Assembly: GCA_963691705.1 (NCBI GenBank)
Contig: OY829546.1
Span: forward strand, 35,434,040-35,498,039
DNA: 64,000 nt
Direction: 5' to 3'
Source: Viola odorata
Lineage: Eukaryota; Streptophyta; Magnoliopsida; Malpighiales; Violaceae
The first letter of the stretch is position 1, and each line of letters opens with the position of its first letter. Shown here in pieces: positions 20,761 to 30,410 of this stretch. The translations under genes were made by a program, and so were the position numbers. The notes beneath the pieces were generated by a model. It was not told where the DNA came from. It made no database searches and was given only the letters and a program-made list of their open reading frames with translations.

Positions 20761-22836
20761 ATGTATCGGATCCTTCATCTCACTCAGCAGACAGTGACAC
20801 CAATGTTGGCCACCAACAAAAAACCAGTCTCCCGCCTTAAATCTCACGTCTCAGTGGTTCTAAGATTCCTGTCCGCGCAGGCTAATCCTCATTTTGACCA
20901 ACCAAGAGAGGAACCAATCGATCAACACAAACGTCAACTACAGCAAATTGAACCGATTTGCATAACCAACCAGTCCTACTGGACCCAAAAAATCCACAGC
21001 CTCTGCACCAAATACCGCAATGTCGATGAAGCCCTCCGCCTTCTCGACCATCTCCGACTCCGCGGTTACCGCCCCAATCCCCTCAACTTCAGCAGCATAA
21101 TTCACGCCCTTTGTGACACCAACCGCTATAATGAAGCTCACCACCGCTTCCTCTTTTTCGTAACCTCTTCTTGCATCCCTGATGAACGATCTTGTAATGT
21201 ACTCATCGCTCGCTTGCTTGACTCTGAAACCCCACATACTACATTGCACGTTGTGTATCGTTTGCTTGATGTTAAGCCTAACTTTGTGCCTTCTTTGATT
21301 AATCATAACCGTTTAATTGATCAGTTTTGTTTGGTTTCCCGGCAACCCAATGTAGCGCACCGGCTGTTTTATGAAATGATCAGTAGAGGCCACCGTCCTA
21401 ATATTGTTACCTACACCACATTGGTGAACGGGTATTGTGTAGTTGGGGAAGTGGATGATGCGTGTAAGTTGTTTGATGAAATGCTCGTCTGTGGTGGTGT
21501 GGTGCCTAACTCTCTGACCTATAGCTTGTTGATTCGTGGGGTTTTAAGGAAACGTGGTGTTGAACATGGGAGATATTTAATGTTCAAGCTTTGGGAGCGG
21601 ATGAAGAGTGAAAAGGACCAATCAGTAAACAATGCTGCTTTTGCAAATCTCATTGGGTCTTTGTGTAGAGAAGGGTTTTTCGATGAGGTTTTTATGATTG
21701 CAGAAGATATGCCACAAGGTGATAATGTGGATAAGGAGTTCGGTTTTGGGTGTATGATTGATTCGCTTTGTAGAGCTGGAAGAGGCCATGGTGCTTCGAG
21801 GGTTGTGTATATAATGAGAAAGCAAGGACTAATTCCAAGTTTAGTGTCATATAATTCTATTATTCATGCTCTTTGCAATGAGAGGGGTTGTATGAGGGCA
21901 TATCAGTTGTTAGAAGAAGGGATTGAATTTGGTTACTGGCCATCAGAGTATACTTACAAAGTTCTAGTTGAAGCTCTTTGTCAAGAAGATCTCTGTAAGG
22001 GGAAGAAGGTTCTGCAGTTGATGTTAAGAAAAGAAGGGGTGGATAAAACTAGAATTCACAACATATATTTGAGAGCCATTTGTCTTAGAGATAATCCTAC
22101 TGAGCTTTTGAATGTACTTGTGTCTATGCTCCACACAAATTGTCATCCTGATGTGATAAGCCTCAACACAGTTATTAATGGTTTGTGTAAGATGGGAAGG
22201 GTTGAAGAAGCTTTGAGGGTTTTAAATGATATGAACACAGGAAACTTTTGTGCTCCTGATGTTGTGAGCTTCACCACAATCATAGGTGGTTTATTGTACT
22301 CTAGAAGAAATCAAGAAGCCCGCGGTTTGTTGGACCAAATGAAAAAAAATGGTGTTAGTCCTACTGTTGTGACGTATAATGCAGTTCTTCGTGGTTTTTT
22401 CAAATTGCAGTTACCAATGGAGGCAATGTGGGCTTATGATAGAATGTTGATGGATAATGTGATTCCCAACAGTACAACTTACAGCATAATAATTGATGGG
22501 TTGTGTGACTGCAATCAAATAGAGAAGGCTAAAAAATTCTGGGATGAGATTATTTGGCCCTCAAAAATTCATGATGATTATGTTTATGCAGCTATTCTCA
22601 AAGGACTTTGCTGCTCAGGAAATTTTAATGAAGCCTGCCATTTCCTGTATGAACTGGTTGACTCTGGGGTCAATCCAAATATTGTGAGCTATAATATTGT
22701 GATCGATAGTGCTTGCAAGTTAGGAATGAAAAGAGAAGCTTATCAAGTTGTAGCAGAGATGCGAAAGAATGGGTTGGCCCCTGATGCTGTCACTTGGCGG
22801 ATTCTTAACAAATTACATGCAGATGTGTATAAATGA
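20761..22836 (+). CDS. P-class pentatricopeptide-repeat protein (691 aa)
   Basis: Intron-free ORF, as usual for plant PPR genes. The first about 40 residues are rich in R, K, S and T and poor in acids, as expected of a mitochondrial or plastid targeting peptide. From about residue 75 to the end there are tandem 35-residue P-type motifs, about 14 recognisable, for example YTTLVNGYCVVGEVDDACKL, YNSIIHALCNERGCMRAYQL and YSIIIDGLCDCNQIEKAKKF. There is no E, DYW or SMR tail. P-class proteins bind organellar RNA one base per repeat and act in processing, stabilisation or translation. The target cannot be read here. Architecture and length recall the Arabidopsis At3g18020 type, but this is from memory. 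The start at 20761 is the first methionine in frame. Confidence 0.95.
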   Translation: MYRILHLTQQTVTPMLATNKKPVSRLKSHVSVVLRFLSAQANPHFDQPREEPIDQHKRQLQQIEPICITNQSYWTQKIHSLCTKYRNVDEALRLLDHLRLRGYRPNPLNFSSIIHALCDTNRYNEAHHRFLFFVTSSCIPDERSCNVLIARLLDSETPHTTLHVVYRLLDVKPNFVPSLINHNRLIDQFCLVSRQPNVAHRLFYEMISRGHRPNIVTYTTLVNGYCVVGEVDDACKLFDEMLVCGGVVPNSLTYSLLIRGVLRKRGVEHGRYLMFKLWERMKSEKDQSVNNAAFANLIGSLCREGFFDEVFMIAEDMPQGDNVDKEFGFGCMIDSLCRAGRGHGASRVVYIMRKQGLIPSLVSYNSIIHALCNERGCMRAYQLLEEGIEFGYWPSEYTYKVLVEALCQEDLCKGKKVLQLMLRKEGVDKTRIHNIYLRAICLRDNPTELLNVLVSMLHTNCHPDVISLNTVINGLCKMGRVEEALRVLNDMNTGNFCAPDVVSFTTIIGGLLYSRRNQEARGLLDQMKKNGVSPTVVTYNAVLRGFFKLQLPMEAMWAYDRMLMDNVIPNSTTYSIIIDGLCDCNQIEKAKKFWDEIIWPSKIHDDYVYAAILKGLCCSGNFNEACHFLYELVDSGVNPNIVSYNIVIDSACKLGMKREAYQVVAEMRKNGLAPDAVTWRILNKLHADVYK

Positions 22837-23617
22837 CTGAATCATTCCAATAATGGAAAGATCTTTCGGAATTGCATACTGTAGAAATTATGAATTGTGA
22901 AACACATTCTACATAACAAATATGAAGTGAGAAGAACTGCATAGCTCATGTTTGGAAGGAATTCCGATACCAGAGGAATGCATCTCCTGAACCATCCACA
23001 GAAATAGTGGACTGAAAGTGCATGAAAGCGAATTTTGGAGACAGTTAAAAAGTGGCTGTCTTAGCAAGATAGATGGCTGATGCAGATGGACTATGGTAGA
23101 AAATTTTAATGCAGAGGAACAGCTTACTTGTTCGGGAAAATCAAACTACAATTTTCACAGGATTCATCATAAATGATTGAGGATGCAGAAGAGATTGAGG
23201 GATAAAATCATCTGAGTGATGTTTTAACAGATGGAGGGGATAAGGTAAAGGAACTTTCAATTTTAATAAATCTAATGTTCGTTTTTATTTGTATTGTTCT
23301 GCTACTGATCAACAAAAAATGATGTGTGAAAAGAGCATAACTGGTTAGTAATTCTACTTTCAGATTTAGTTTATTTTTCGAATACTAGTTACTCATACAT
23401 AATTTAATACAGGTTTAGTCTTCCAAATTACTCACAACCTTATAGAGGATCTTTAGCCAAATGTTCCTGGGTTTTCCTGGCATATGAATCACGGTGATCA
23501 GAGATCCTTGTTATCAAAAACAAATAAAGAAAATCTGATGTCAAATTAGGGTTTGGTAGTTCCCAAATTAAGGGTTGATGACATATGAAACTAATAAATC
23601 TTTTAGCGAATTTCGTT
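22837..23617. other. 3' flank of the PPR gene
   Basis: Probable 3' untranslated region followed by intergenic DNA. I see no coding frame or element in it. Confidence 0.4.
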
Positions 23618-23625
23618 GTTCTTCC

Positions 23626-24085
23626 TAGGGGTGACAAAATGAGCGGACGAACGTCCATGGACTATTCCCATTTAGTCCAATAAATAAGCTGGACAGACTA
23701 GTCCAAGTTCATTTAATAAATTGACGGGCAAGACCCGTCCATCTAAATTAGCCGGGTTTGGACGGGTTCCCGTCCAATAATAATTTTTTTTTGGGAGTTG
23801 AAATTTTTTTTTTTGAATTTTTTTTTCAAATAATGTTCTTTTTTGAAAAAATATTTTTTTCGAAAAATAAGAGTATTTTTTTTGAAAAATTAATTTTTTA
23901 AAAAAAATTAAATAATAAACGGACAGACGGGAACCCGTCGAGTTTGTCCCGTCTGTCCATGTATATAGCGGGACGAGTTTGACCCGACCCGTTTATTAAA
24001 TGAGACAAAAAATATTGTTCATATCCCATCTAAATTTGGACGGACGGGTCGGGCATATAGACGTCCGTCCATTTTGCCACCCCTA
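23626..24085. mobile_element. hAT-type MITE (460 bp) with 8-bp target duplication
   Basis: The ends TAGGGGTGAC... and ...GCCACCCCTA form an inverted repeat extending into AAAATGAGCGGACG / CGTCCGTCCATTTT. The 8-bp direct repeat GTTCTTCC flanks it (23618-23625 and 24086-24093). The interior is a set of GGACGGG-type words around an AT-rich core and has no coding capacity. An 8-bp duplication and TAGGGGTG ends are hAT features. Confidence 0.9.
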
Positions 24086-24093
24086 GTTCTTCC

Positions 24094-24770
24094 TGAACAG
24101 AATTCAGCCGTAGACAAAGTTGTCGGTGGTACATAGGGTAGAAACAAGAGATGTAGAATAAAGTGAGACATCCCTTGGCCGATAGTGATACTTGAGTTAA
24201 TTGTCTGCATAAAGTCTGTTGGTAATCTGGCATTTGCATGGAAGTATGGTTATTATGGTGAAGTCTTCATTTTATTGTTCAAATATCTTGGCATGAGCCA
24301 ATGAACCTACTTTCTCCTTATTAGGATGCCGGAGTGGGATGGCCAAGACACACCGGGACAGGACACTTCTAATTCAGGTAAGCTTACAGCCTGTGATCAC
24401 ACTGGTGAGCTTCTTTCTTGACCACTTTGTAACAATCTTTATGTGCAAATTAGATTTTGGATTAACTACTTCAAGAGGAATTGCGCGTGGGAAAAATGTT
24501 TGGAAGGAATTTCCACTCTGTAACGGAAGTGGAAGATCGGAATTTGGAAGATGAGGTTAGCTTTCATTCAAGCTTTCCACATATAGTAATATTCTTTCGG
24601 TTGTAGTATGCTCAATTTATTTCTTCAATCTTCCACATGATTGATATTGATCCATTGTACATCTTAACTCTTGCGTTTCTATATTGACATTGATCATAAT
24701 TTGACAAAAGAAAAACATCAGTGTATGAAAATTTCCAGTACTCAAAGGCAAAGTTATAGGAAATTTCAAA
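24094..24770. other. intergenic, 3' flank of the FKBP gene
   Basis: AT-rich spacer between the MITE and the FKBP stop codon. It likely includes the FKBP 3' untranslated region (minus strand, below 24775). Nothing else is recognised. Confidence 0.4.
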
Positions 24771-24774
24771 TTCA

Positions 24775-25758
24775 TCAAGCTGGTGCAATAGATACTTTTT
24801 CAACCTGCACTATGTACTCCAGAGTGGCCGATGGAGGTATTTGTATACCAGGGCCTAAATCCGCGCCATTCTCTCCAAATCCTAAGTTAGAGGGTACTAT
24901 AACCCTCCTTTTCCCTCCAGCCTTCATTGATCTGAGCACATACTCTATGCCTTCACACATCCCTTTACCATAGGGTCTTGACCCAATTAGCAGCGCCAAA
25001 GGTTTGTTTTCACCACCAAATGTATCGACAAACACTTGCCCGGTGCCCGCAACCTTTCCCTCTAGATTGATCGCCACCAAGTCCCCTGGCCTTGGCGATG
25101 CGCCACCGCCAACTCTCAACTCATAGTACCTGCAGATAGATGGATCTCACACTTAATTTATCACATCACATGTTGGACATTGCTCATTAGAAGGTCATAT
25201 ATGCATGGAATGCTGTTATGAGAGTCTGCACCTTATGCCATTGGGCAACACCACCTCTTCTTCCTCCTTAACATTCCTGTGGAAGCAGTCGGACAACGGT
25301 TAATTAGTACCTAGAAAGCATTTCCAGATCTTGATACGATGAAATGATGTTCAGAGAAAAAAAGTTAGGAAGAAACATGTAGACGACCTTGTGTTGGCTT
25401 CTTGTTGGGATACTTCAAAGCGGGTCTTGACCTGTTCTGAGATGACTCCAACCGCAAGAAAGGTAGCCCATGCTAGGCCAGCGCCAATACCGAACCGCTT
25501 TGTTAACGTGGAAGCTATCCAGTCTGTGCTGTCAACTTTGGTGCTCTTCTTGCTGGGATTTTGCTGTACGGAAGATGGTGCTGATGCCTCTGGCTGCTTC
25601 GACGAATTCACACTTAGCGGTTGTGGTGGTGGTGGTGGTGGTGGTGGTTGTGACTTTGACGGTGGTTGGGTAGGCGGAGGCGTCTGTGAGGAAGAGACGT
25701 GGCTAGTTCTTGGTAGTGGATGGGAGATGAATGATGGAGAAGCAAAGAAGCTGGCCAT
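24775..25758 (-). CDS. FKBP17-2: chloroplast FKBP-type peptidyl-prolyl isomerase-like protein (FKBP17-2 type)
   Basis: Three exons on the minus strand: 25758-25388, 25276-25232 and 25129-24775. Introns are GT-AG and both junctions split an arginine codon, giving 256 residues. An upstream in-frame ATG (25779-25777) is possible, but MASFFASPSF is a better plastid transit start. A serine/proline-rich transit region contains a run of eight prolines. A hydrophobic segment GAGLAWATFLAVGVI and the FKBP domain (RVGGGASPRPGDLV to the end) follow. Several residues of the FKBP12 active site are replaced (FVDTF for the usual FDSS, no tryptophan at the pocket base). It may therefore act as a scaffold or chaperone with little isomerase activity. 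Wording around TDWIASTLTKRFGIGAGLAW and the ending VSIAPA best recalls FKBP17-2, thought to be thylakoid-associated. Confidence 0.88.
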
Positions 25759-25779
25759 TTTTAAGATATTTGGATGCAA

Positions 25780-26129
25780 GACGTGAAGTGAGTATGGGAT
25801 GATATCCTTTGCAAAAACTGGTTGCTTCTTACCTTATCCTCTCCCAGTCTCCCTCGTGTTAGATGGACAAATTTTAGGGACCCAACATTATATTATAGTA
25901 GTTAAAAAAAATGACGAACAATAATTGTAAAAATTTAGAATAGTGAAAATAATTAATGAATTCATATAGAGTTGTAGTGTTAATATGGGATAAATAAAAT
26001 TACTATGAATAAATGTATTATAAAATGTAAAAAATATTTAAAAAATATTAAGTTAGAAAATTTTAAAAATTGATGGAGAACAAAAATAGCCCTTCGTGTT
26101 TTACTGATTTTACTGAATGAATAAACTTA
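25780..26129. promoter_or_regulatory. upstream region of the FKBP gene
   Basis: The proximal promoter and leader of the minus-strand FKBP gene must lie here. The sequence turns AT-rich beyond about 25900. No individual box is clear. Confidence 0.35.
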
Positions 26130-26746
26130 TTTTTGGATAGGGATTGCAATTTCGTCCGGGAATATGGATATTCGCCCGATAACTGCAATTATGGGTGGGT
26201 ATTACCCGTATATTATAGGTATTTTGCAGGTATGGATATACCCGCACCCGTAAAGTGTGGATATTATAGGTATTTTTTTGTTGGTTCGGTATTACCAAAA
26301 TACCGAATTGCTTAAAGGGAACATAGGTTTGGGTGGGCTAGGCAAAAATACATCTTGGCCACTCCCTTCTCATCTTCTCAAATCGACATAACAGAGTCCC
26401 TTCCATCCTCTCCCTCACCACTCCAGATCATACATCTTGGTCAAGCCAACCCTAGATCTCTTCTCTCCTGCCACTCTCCGGCCACTCTCCTGCCAATCCA
26501 TTGGCCGTCACAACCCTAGATCTGTTCGGCCGCAACTCTCCTGCCAAGCCAACCCCAGATCTCTTCTCTTCTGCCAAGCCGTCAAATATTGAATCGTGGG
26601 ATGGGTATTTGGCTTGTTTGATTTTGATTTTGACAGTATTGATTATGAATCAAAGTTATAATCCGATTTGGGTTTTATTTTCTAGGTATTGAATTGAGTA
26701 AATAAATGGGTTTTTGGTTTTTGGTCCATTTTCTGGGTATTGAATT

Positions 26747-27001
26747 GAGTAAATAATTGAGCAATTGAATTGAATTGATTTAGTTTCCTCTCTTTCCTCC
26801 TCCAGCACCTCTGCTCTTTTTATCTGTTTCTGAGTAAATAATTGAGCAATTGAATTGAATTGATTTAGTTTCCTCTCTTTCCTCCTCCAGCACCTCTGCT
26901 CTTTTTATCTGTTTCTGAGTAAATAATTGAGCAATTGAATTGAATTGATTTAGTTTCCTCTCTTTCCTCCTCCAGCACCTCTGCTCTTTTTATCTGTTTC
27001 T
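26747..27001. repeat. three tandem 85-bp repeats
   Basis: Three near-identical copies beginning GAGTAAATAATTGAGC at 26747, 26832 and 26917, each ending in a pyrimidine-rich TTTATCTGTTTCT. Part of the same AT-rich word precedes the first copy. Confidence 0.95.
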
Positions 27002-27473
27002 TGCTTTGTTCCTTTCTTCCCATGATTTGGACATTTCATTAGGTGTAAATGTGATGCTTTGATTAACTGTAATGAGATTTGTATTTTGGTTGATTTAAGA
27101 GGAAATTTTCGGCCACTTTGATACTTAATTTCGGTATTTCGGTACCGAAATACCGTACCGAATTGATTTCGGTATTTCGGTACGGTATGGTAGGATTTTT
27201 TAGAAATTCGGTATACCGAATACCGAATTATTTCGGACGGTATCTACCGATATCGTCCGATGAGCAACCCTACCCGCAATGTATATAATATATTTTAATA
27301 TATAATATTTTTTTCCATCATTTTTTCTTTTAAACTTAATTAAAACTTCTCCTTTTTTATTTTAAATAGAAAATTTTATTAAATAAATTATATAAGAATT
27401 ATTATAAGGAAAAAATATGTTCTCCATAGTCAGAAATAGAAAAAATTTAATCATTTTTTTTCTTTCTTTTAAA

Positions 27474-28178
27474 ATTAATTAAAAGTCCTCATTTGTTTTC
27501 CTTTTATTTTTTATTTAAAATAGAAAATTTTATTAAGGAAGTTATATAAGAATTATTATAAGGATAGACGAAAAAATATTTTCTCCGTAGCAAGAACTAA
27601 GAAATAGAAAAAGTATATTATTGTAAATTGTAATAGGCATGTCATCAGTTAACTATGTGTATAAACTAAGACCATTAATTATTAATAATACGAAAAAATT
27701 AATTAAAAGTCCTCATTTTTTTTCCTTTTATTTTTTATTTAAAATAGAAAATTTTATTAAGGAAGTTATATAAGAATTATTATGAGGATTGACGAAAAAA
27801 TATTTTCTCCGTAGCAAGAACTAAGAAATAGAAAAAGTATATTATTGTAAATTGTACTCCCTCCGTAAATAATTAGATGACGTTTTAGCATTTGCTTTTA
27901 CTGTTTCGGTACGTATCTTAAAACGGCCGGTAGACTCACTATTTGAGACAATTTTGCCCCTAATTTTTTCTGGGAAGTACGTTAAGGATTAACGTACGTT
28001 CACAAAAAATTTCGGATTTTTTTGGGGTCAAATAGTACCTCATCCGGCCTCCTCGATATGCGTTCCCTACTGAATATTGGGATACGAGAAAGTCATGTAA
28101 TTATTTACGGAGGGAGTAATAGTCATGTCATTAGTTAACTATGTGTATAAACTAAGACCATTAATTATTAATAATACG
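27474..28178. repeat. AT-rich tandem duplication (about 220-bp unit), second copy carrying a MITE
   Basis: The unit beginning AATTAAAAGTCCTCATT occurs at 27474-27692 and again at 27698-28178, and the second is lengthened by the Stowaway element. A more diverged, shorter copy is visible at about 27338-27450. The shared text includes TTTTCTCCGTAGCAAGAACT and TAACTATGTGTATAAACT. Confidence 0.85.
27857..28116. mobile_element. Stowaway MITE (Tc1/mariner type, 260 bp)
   Basis: Ends CTCCCTCCGTAAATAATTA and TAATTATTTACGGAGGGAG are perfect inverted repeats, flanked by TA (27855-27856 and 28117-28118). The CTCCCTCCGT end is the Stowaway consensus. The first copy of the surrounding tandem duplication (TA at 27631-27632) is the empty site. 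Confidence 0.95.
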
Positions 28179-28261
28179 ACATATACTAGTAATATTACCA
28201 TTAATCATTACTTTGATACATAGTTATTAAAGTATATCGTGGATATATGTTTATTATTCAG

Positions 28262-28796
28262 TATTTTACTTAATAAAAAAAGAATTATATTGTTGTAAGA
28301 AAAAATCATGCCAATTGTCATAAAAAATGTAATTAGTAATTATACGACTACTAAAATAATAAATTTGCATAATGGGTAATGGACATTTATGATTTATGTT
28401 TAGGGTATCTATATTTTAATATTATTATTTACTTGAGTTAATTGTTTAGAGGTTTAGGATATTAATTTAAATTGTATTAATGTATTACACATTACATGAG
28501 TATAATTTTATTGTTGTAAGAAAAATATATAATTACATGAGTATAAATATATTTTACTTAATAAAAAAAGAATTACATTGTTGTAAGAAAAAATCATGTC
28601 AATTCTCATAAAAAATGTAATTAGTAATTATACGACTACTAAAATAATAAATTTGCATAATGGTTAATGGGCATTTATGATTTAGATTTATGGTATCTAT
28701 ATTTTAATATCATTATTTACTTGAGTTAATTGTTTAGAGGTTTAGGATATTAATTTAAATTGTATTAATGTATTACACATTACATGAGTATAATTA
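28262..28796. repeat. tandem duplication, 288-bp period
   Basis: The segment starting TATTTTACTTAATAAAAAAAG at 28262 is repeated at 28550 with only scattered differences, up to TACATGAGTATAATT in both copies. It is AT-rich with no coding content. Confidence 0.9.
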
Positions 28797-29394
28797 ATTA
28801 ACTATTGTATTGCTCAATGATAATTTTGAAGCGCTAAATGTAAGTGATCTAATCTTATCATCTTATAAAGCACGATTATATTTGAAAAATCTTCATGTGT
28901 ATATGTTAGGCTCGTAAGTCATATTCCATACTTTAATACTTATATTTACTCAATACTTCTTGACATGTACTACATATTTGTTAAACGTATTCATTACATT
29001 TCAATATATTAATACTTATTATTTATTAATATTTAGTCACTTAAATTTTTTATATGTTTTGTATCATTAAATGTAAATATTTACCGTACTAAAATATCGT
29101 TATCAATATTAGGCTATTATTTATAAATTGGTAAATAAAAGTATTATTTATAAAAAAAAAACTAAAACGGTGTCGTTAAATTAGATTGATTTTTTTTTTT
29201 ATCTATTAATTTGACTGAAATTCAACCAAATTTGTGATTATCCACGAGTAACCCACGGGTACAATTACTCTTCTTTTACCCGCTCCATTGCCACCCTTAC
29301 TTTTGGATGTGGATACGAGTATGGGTTACTCACAAATTTATGGGTGCGGATATAGATAATACTTACGTGCCCCATTGTCATCCCTACTTTTGGA

Positions 29395-30410
29395 TGCATT
29401 AGTACAATACACTATGGTTAACTTTAGTGTTAAATCTTATAAGATACAAAATTATTATTAATTATTAAATATCTTTATTTTAAGATAATTAGTTGTGTAA
29501 TTATACCAAAATTTATATCCCTCATTTCATGGACCAAGATTAATGAACATTAGGGGGAATATTAGAGGTGTTGTTTATGGATAGGAAATCCAAAGTCATA
29601 AAAAACATTTAATTTATGTTAAGTAAGAGAATTTTATTCTTTTATTTTGGTATAAAAGGAGCTCGGGGTGTGCCAAATTCTGTTCGATTCTTCAAAAATA
29701 GTTTTCAATTAGAATTTTTATTCATCGATCAAAAATCAAAGTATTTTTCATTTATACACTATATATTTAGTATTTATTTCACATTTTTAAGAGTCTACGA
29801 CTTACGAATAAAAAAATATGACAAATAATGCTAATTTGATTTGTTACTAGAAGAAATTTAAGGTATCAAGTATATGTGTCAAGCAATTGTCTGTCCTAAA
29901 TATATGAAAACAACTCCAATAAAATAGCCGGACAAAGCACGGCAGGATACAAGTGTTCATAGCAGCTAATGATTGCAGAGTCAAGGAAAACGCAAGAGAA
30001 GAGTACAAAGGGTTACACAGACTCTTTTCTATTTGGTGCTAGCAAACTAAATCCGTCAAGTTTCTGCTGTAGGGTCTTCACCTATGGTTTTAGGGTCATT
30101 CTTAGTACTTGTATAAGTTGTAGTATGTTATTTGCTTCGTACCATGAACCAAAGGTTAAAAAAAAACCATCATACTGGAAGGTATACAACAATTTCAAAT
30201 GATTTTTCCTTTACAAACAAATTTACAACATTGGCGATGGCTGATCAAGAATCAAAACAAAAAACAAACATTTGAGAAATAAAGTAAAAGAATCACAATG
30301 GTCTCAATTTGAAATGTGCGGATCATGATCTTCGATCAATCTCCCAATATGTTTCCCAACCAGTTTGTTTTTTGCCTTACTCAGTGAGGTGACCTTCCTT
30401 GACCTGCTGC
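29395..30410. other. intergenic and 3' flank of the kinase gene
   Basis: AT-rich spacer. The part nearest 30410 probably is the 3' untranslated region of the minus-strand kinase. Short frames here look random. Confidence 0.4.

Larger units (their letters stand above)
26138..29386. mobile_element. composite hAT-like non-coding element with nested insertions (3249 bp)
   Basis: Outer ends TAGGGATTGCAAT and ATTGTCATCCCTA are inverted. Imperfect 8-bp flanks TTTTTGGA (26130-26137) and CTTTTGGA (29387-29394) match at seven positions. The subterminal parts share GGGTA / TACCC words, as in the hAT MITE at 37097. A second right-end-like block (CACCCTTA then CTTTTGGA, ending 29299) lies 87 bp inside the outer end, so the terminus and flank appear duplicated. 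There is no transposase. The interior has grown by a GGTATTTCGGTA-type MITE remnant (about 26285-27275), a Stowaway MITE and two AT-rich duplications. Confidence 0.65.

Noticed and set aside
25391..25786. 131-codon glycine-rich plus-strand frame over the FKBP gene
   Set aside because: The glycine run is the reverse reading of the proline-rich transit region. The minus strand has spliced, recognisable FKBP exons.
29616..29828. short plus-strand frame in AT-rich DNA
   Set aside because: Composition is random AT-rich, with no domain and no promoter or splice context.
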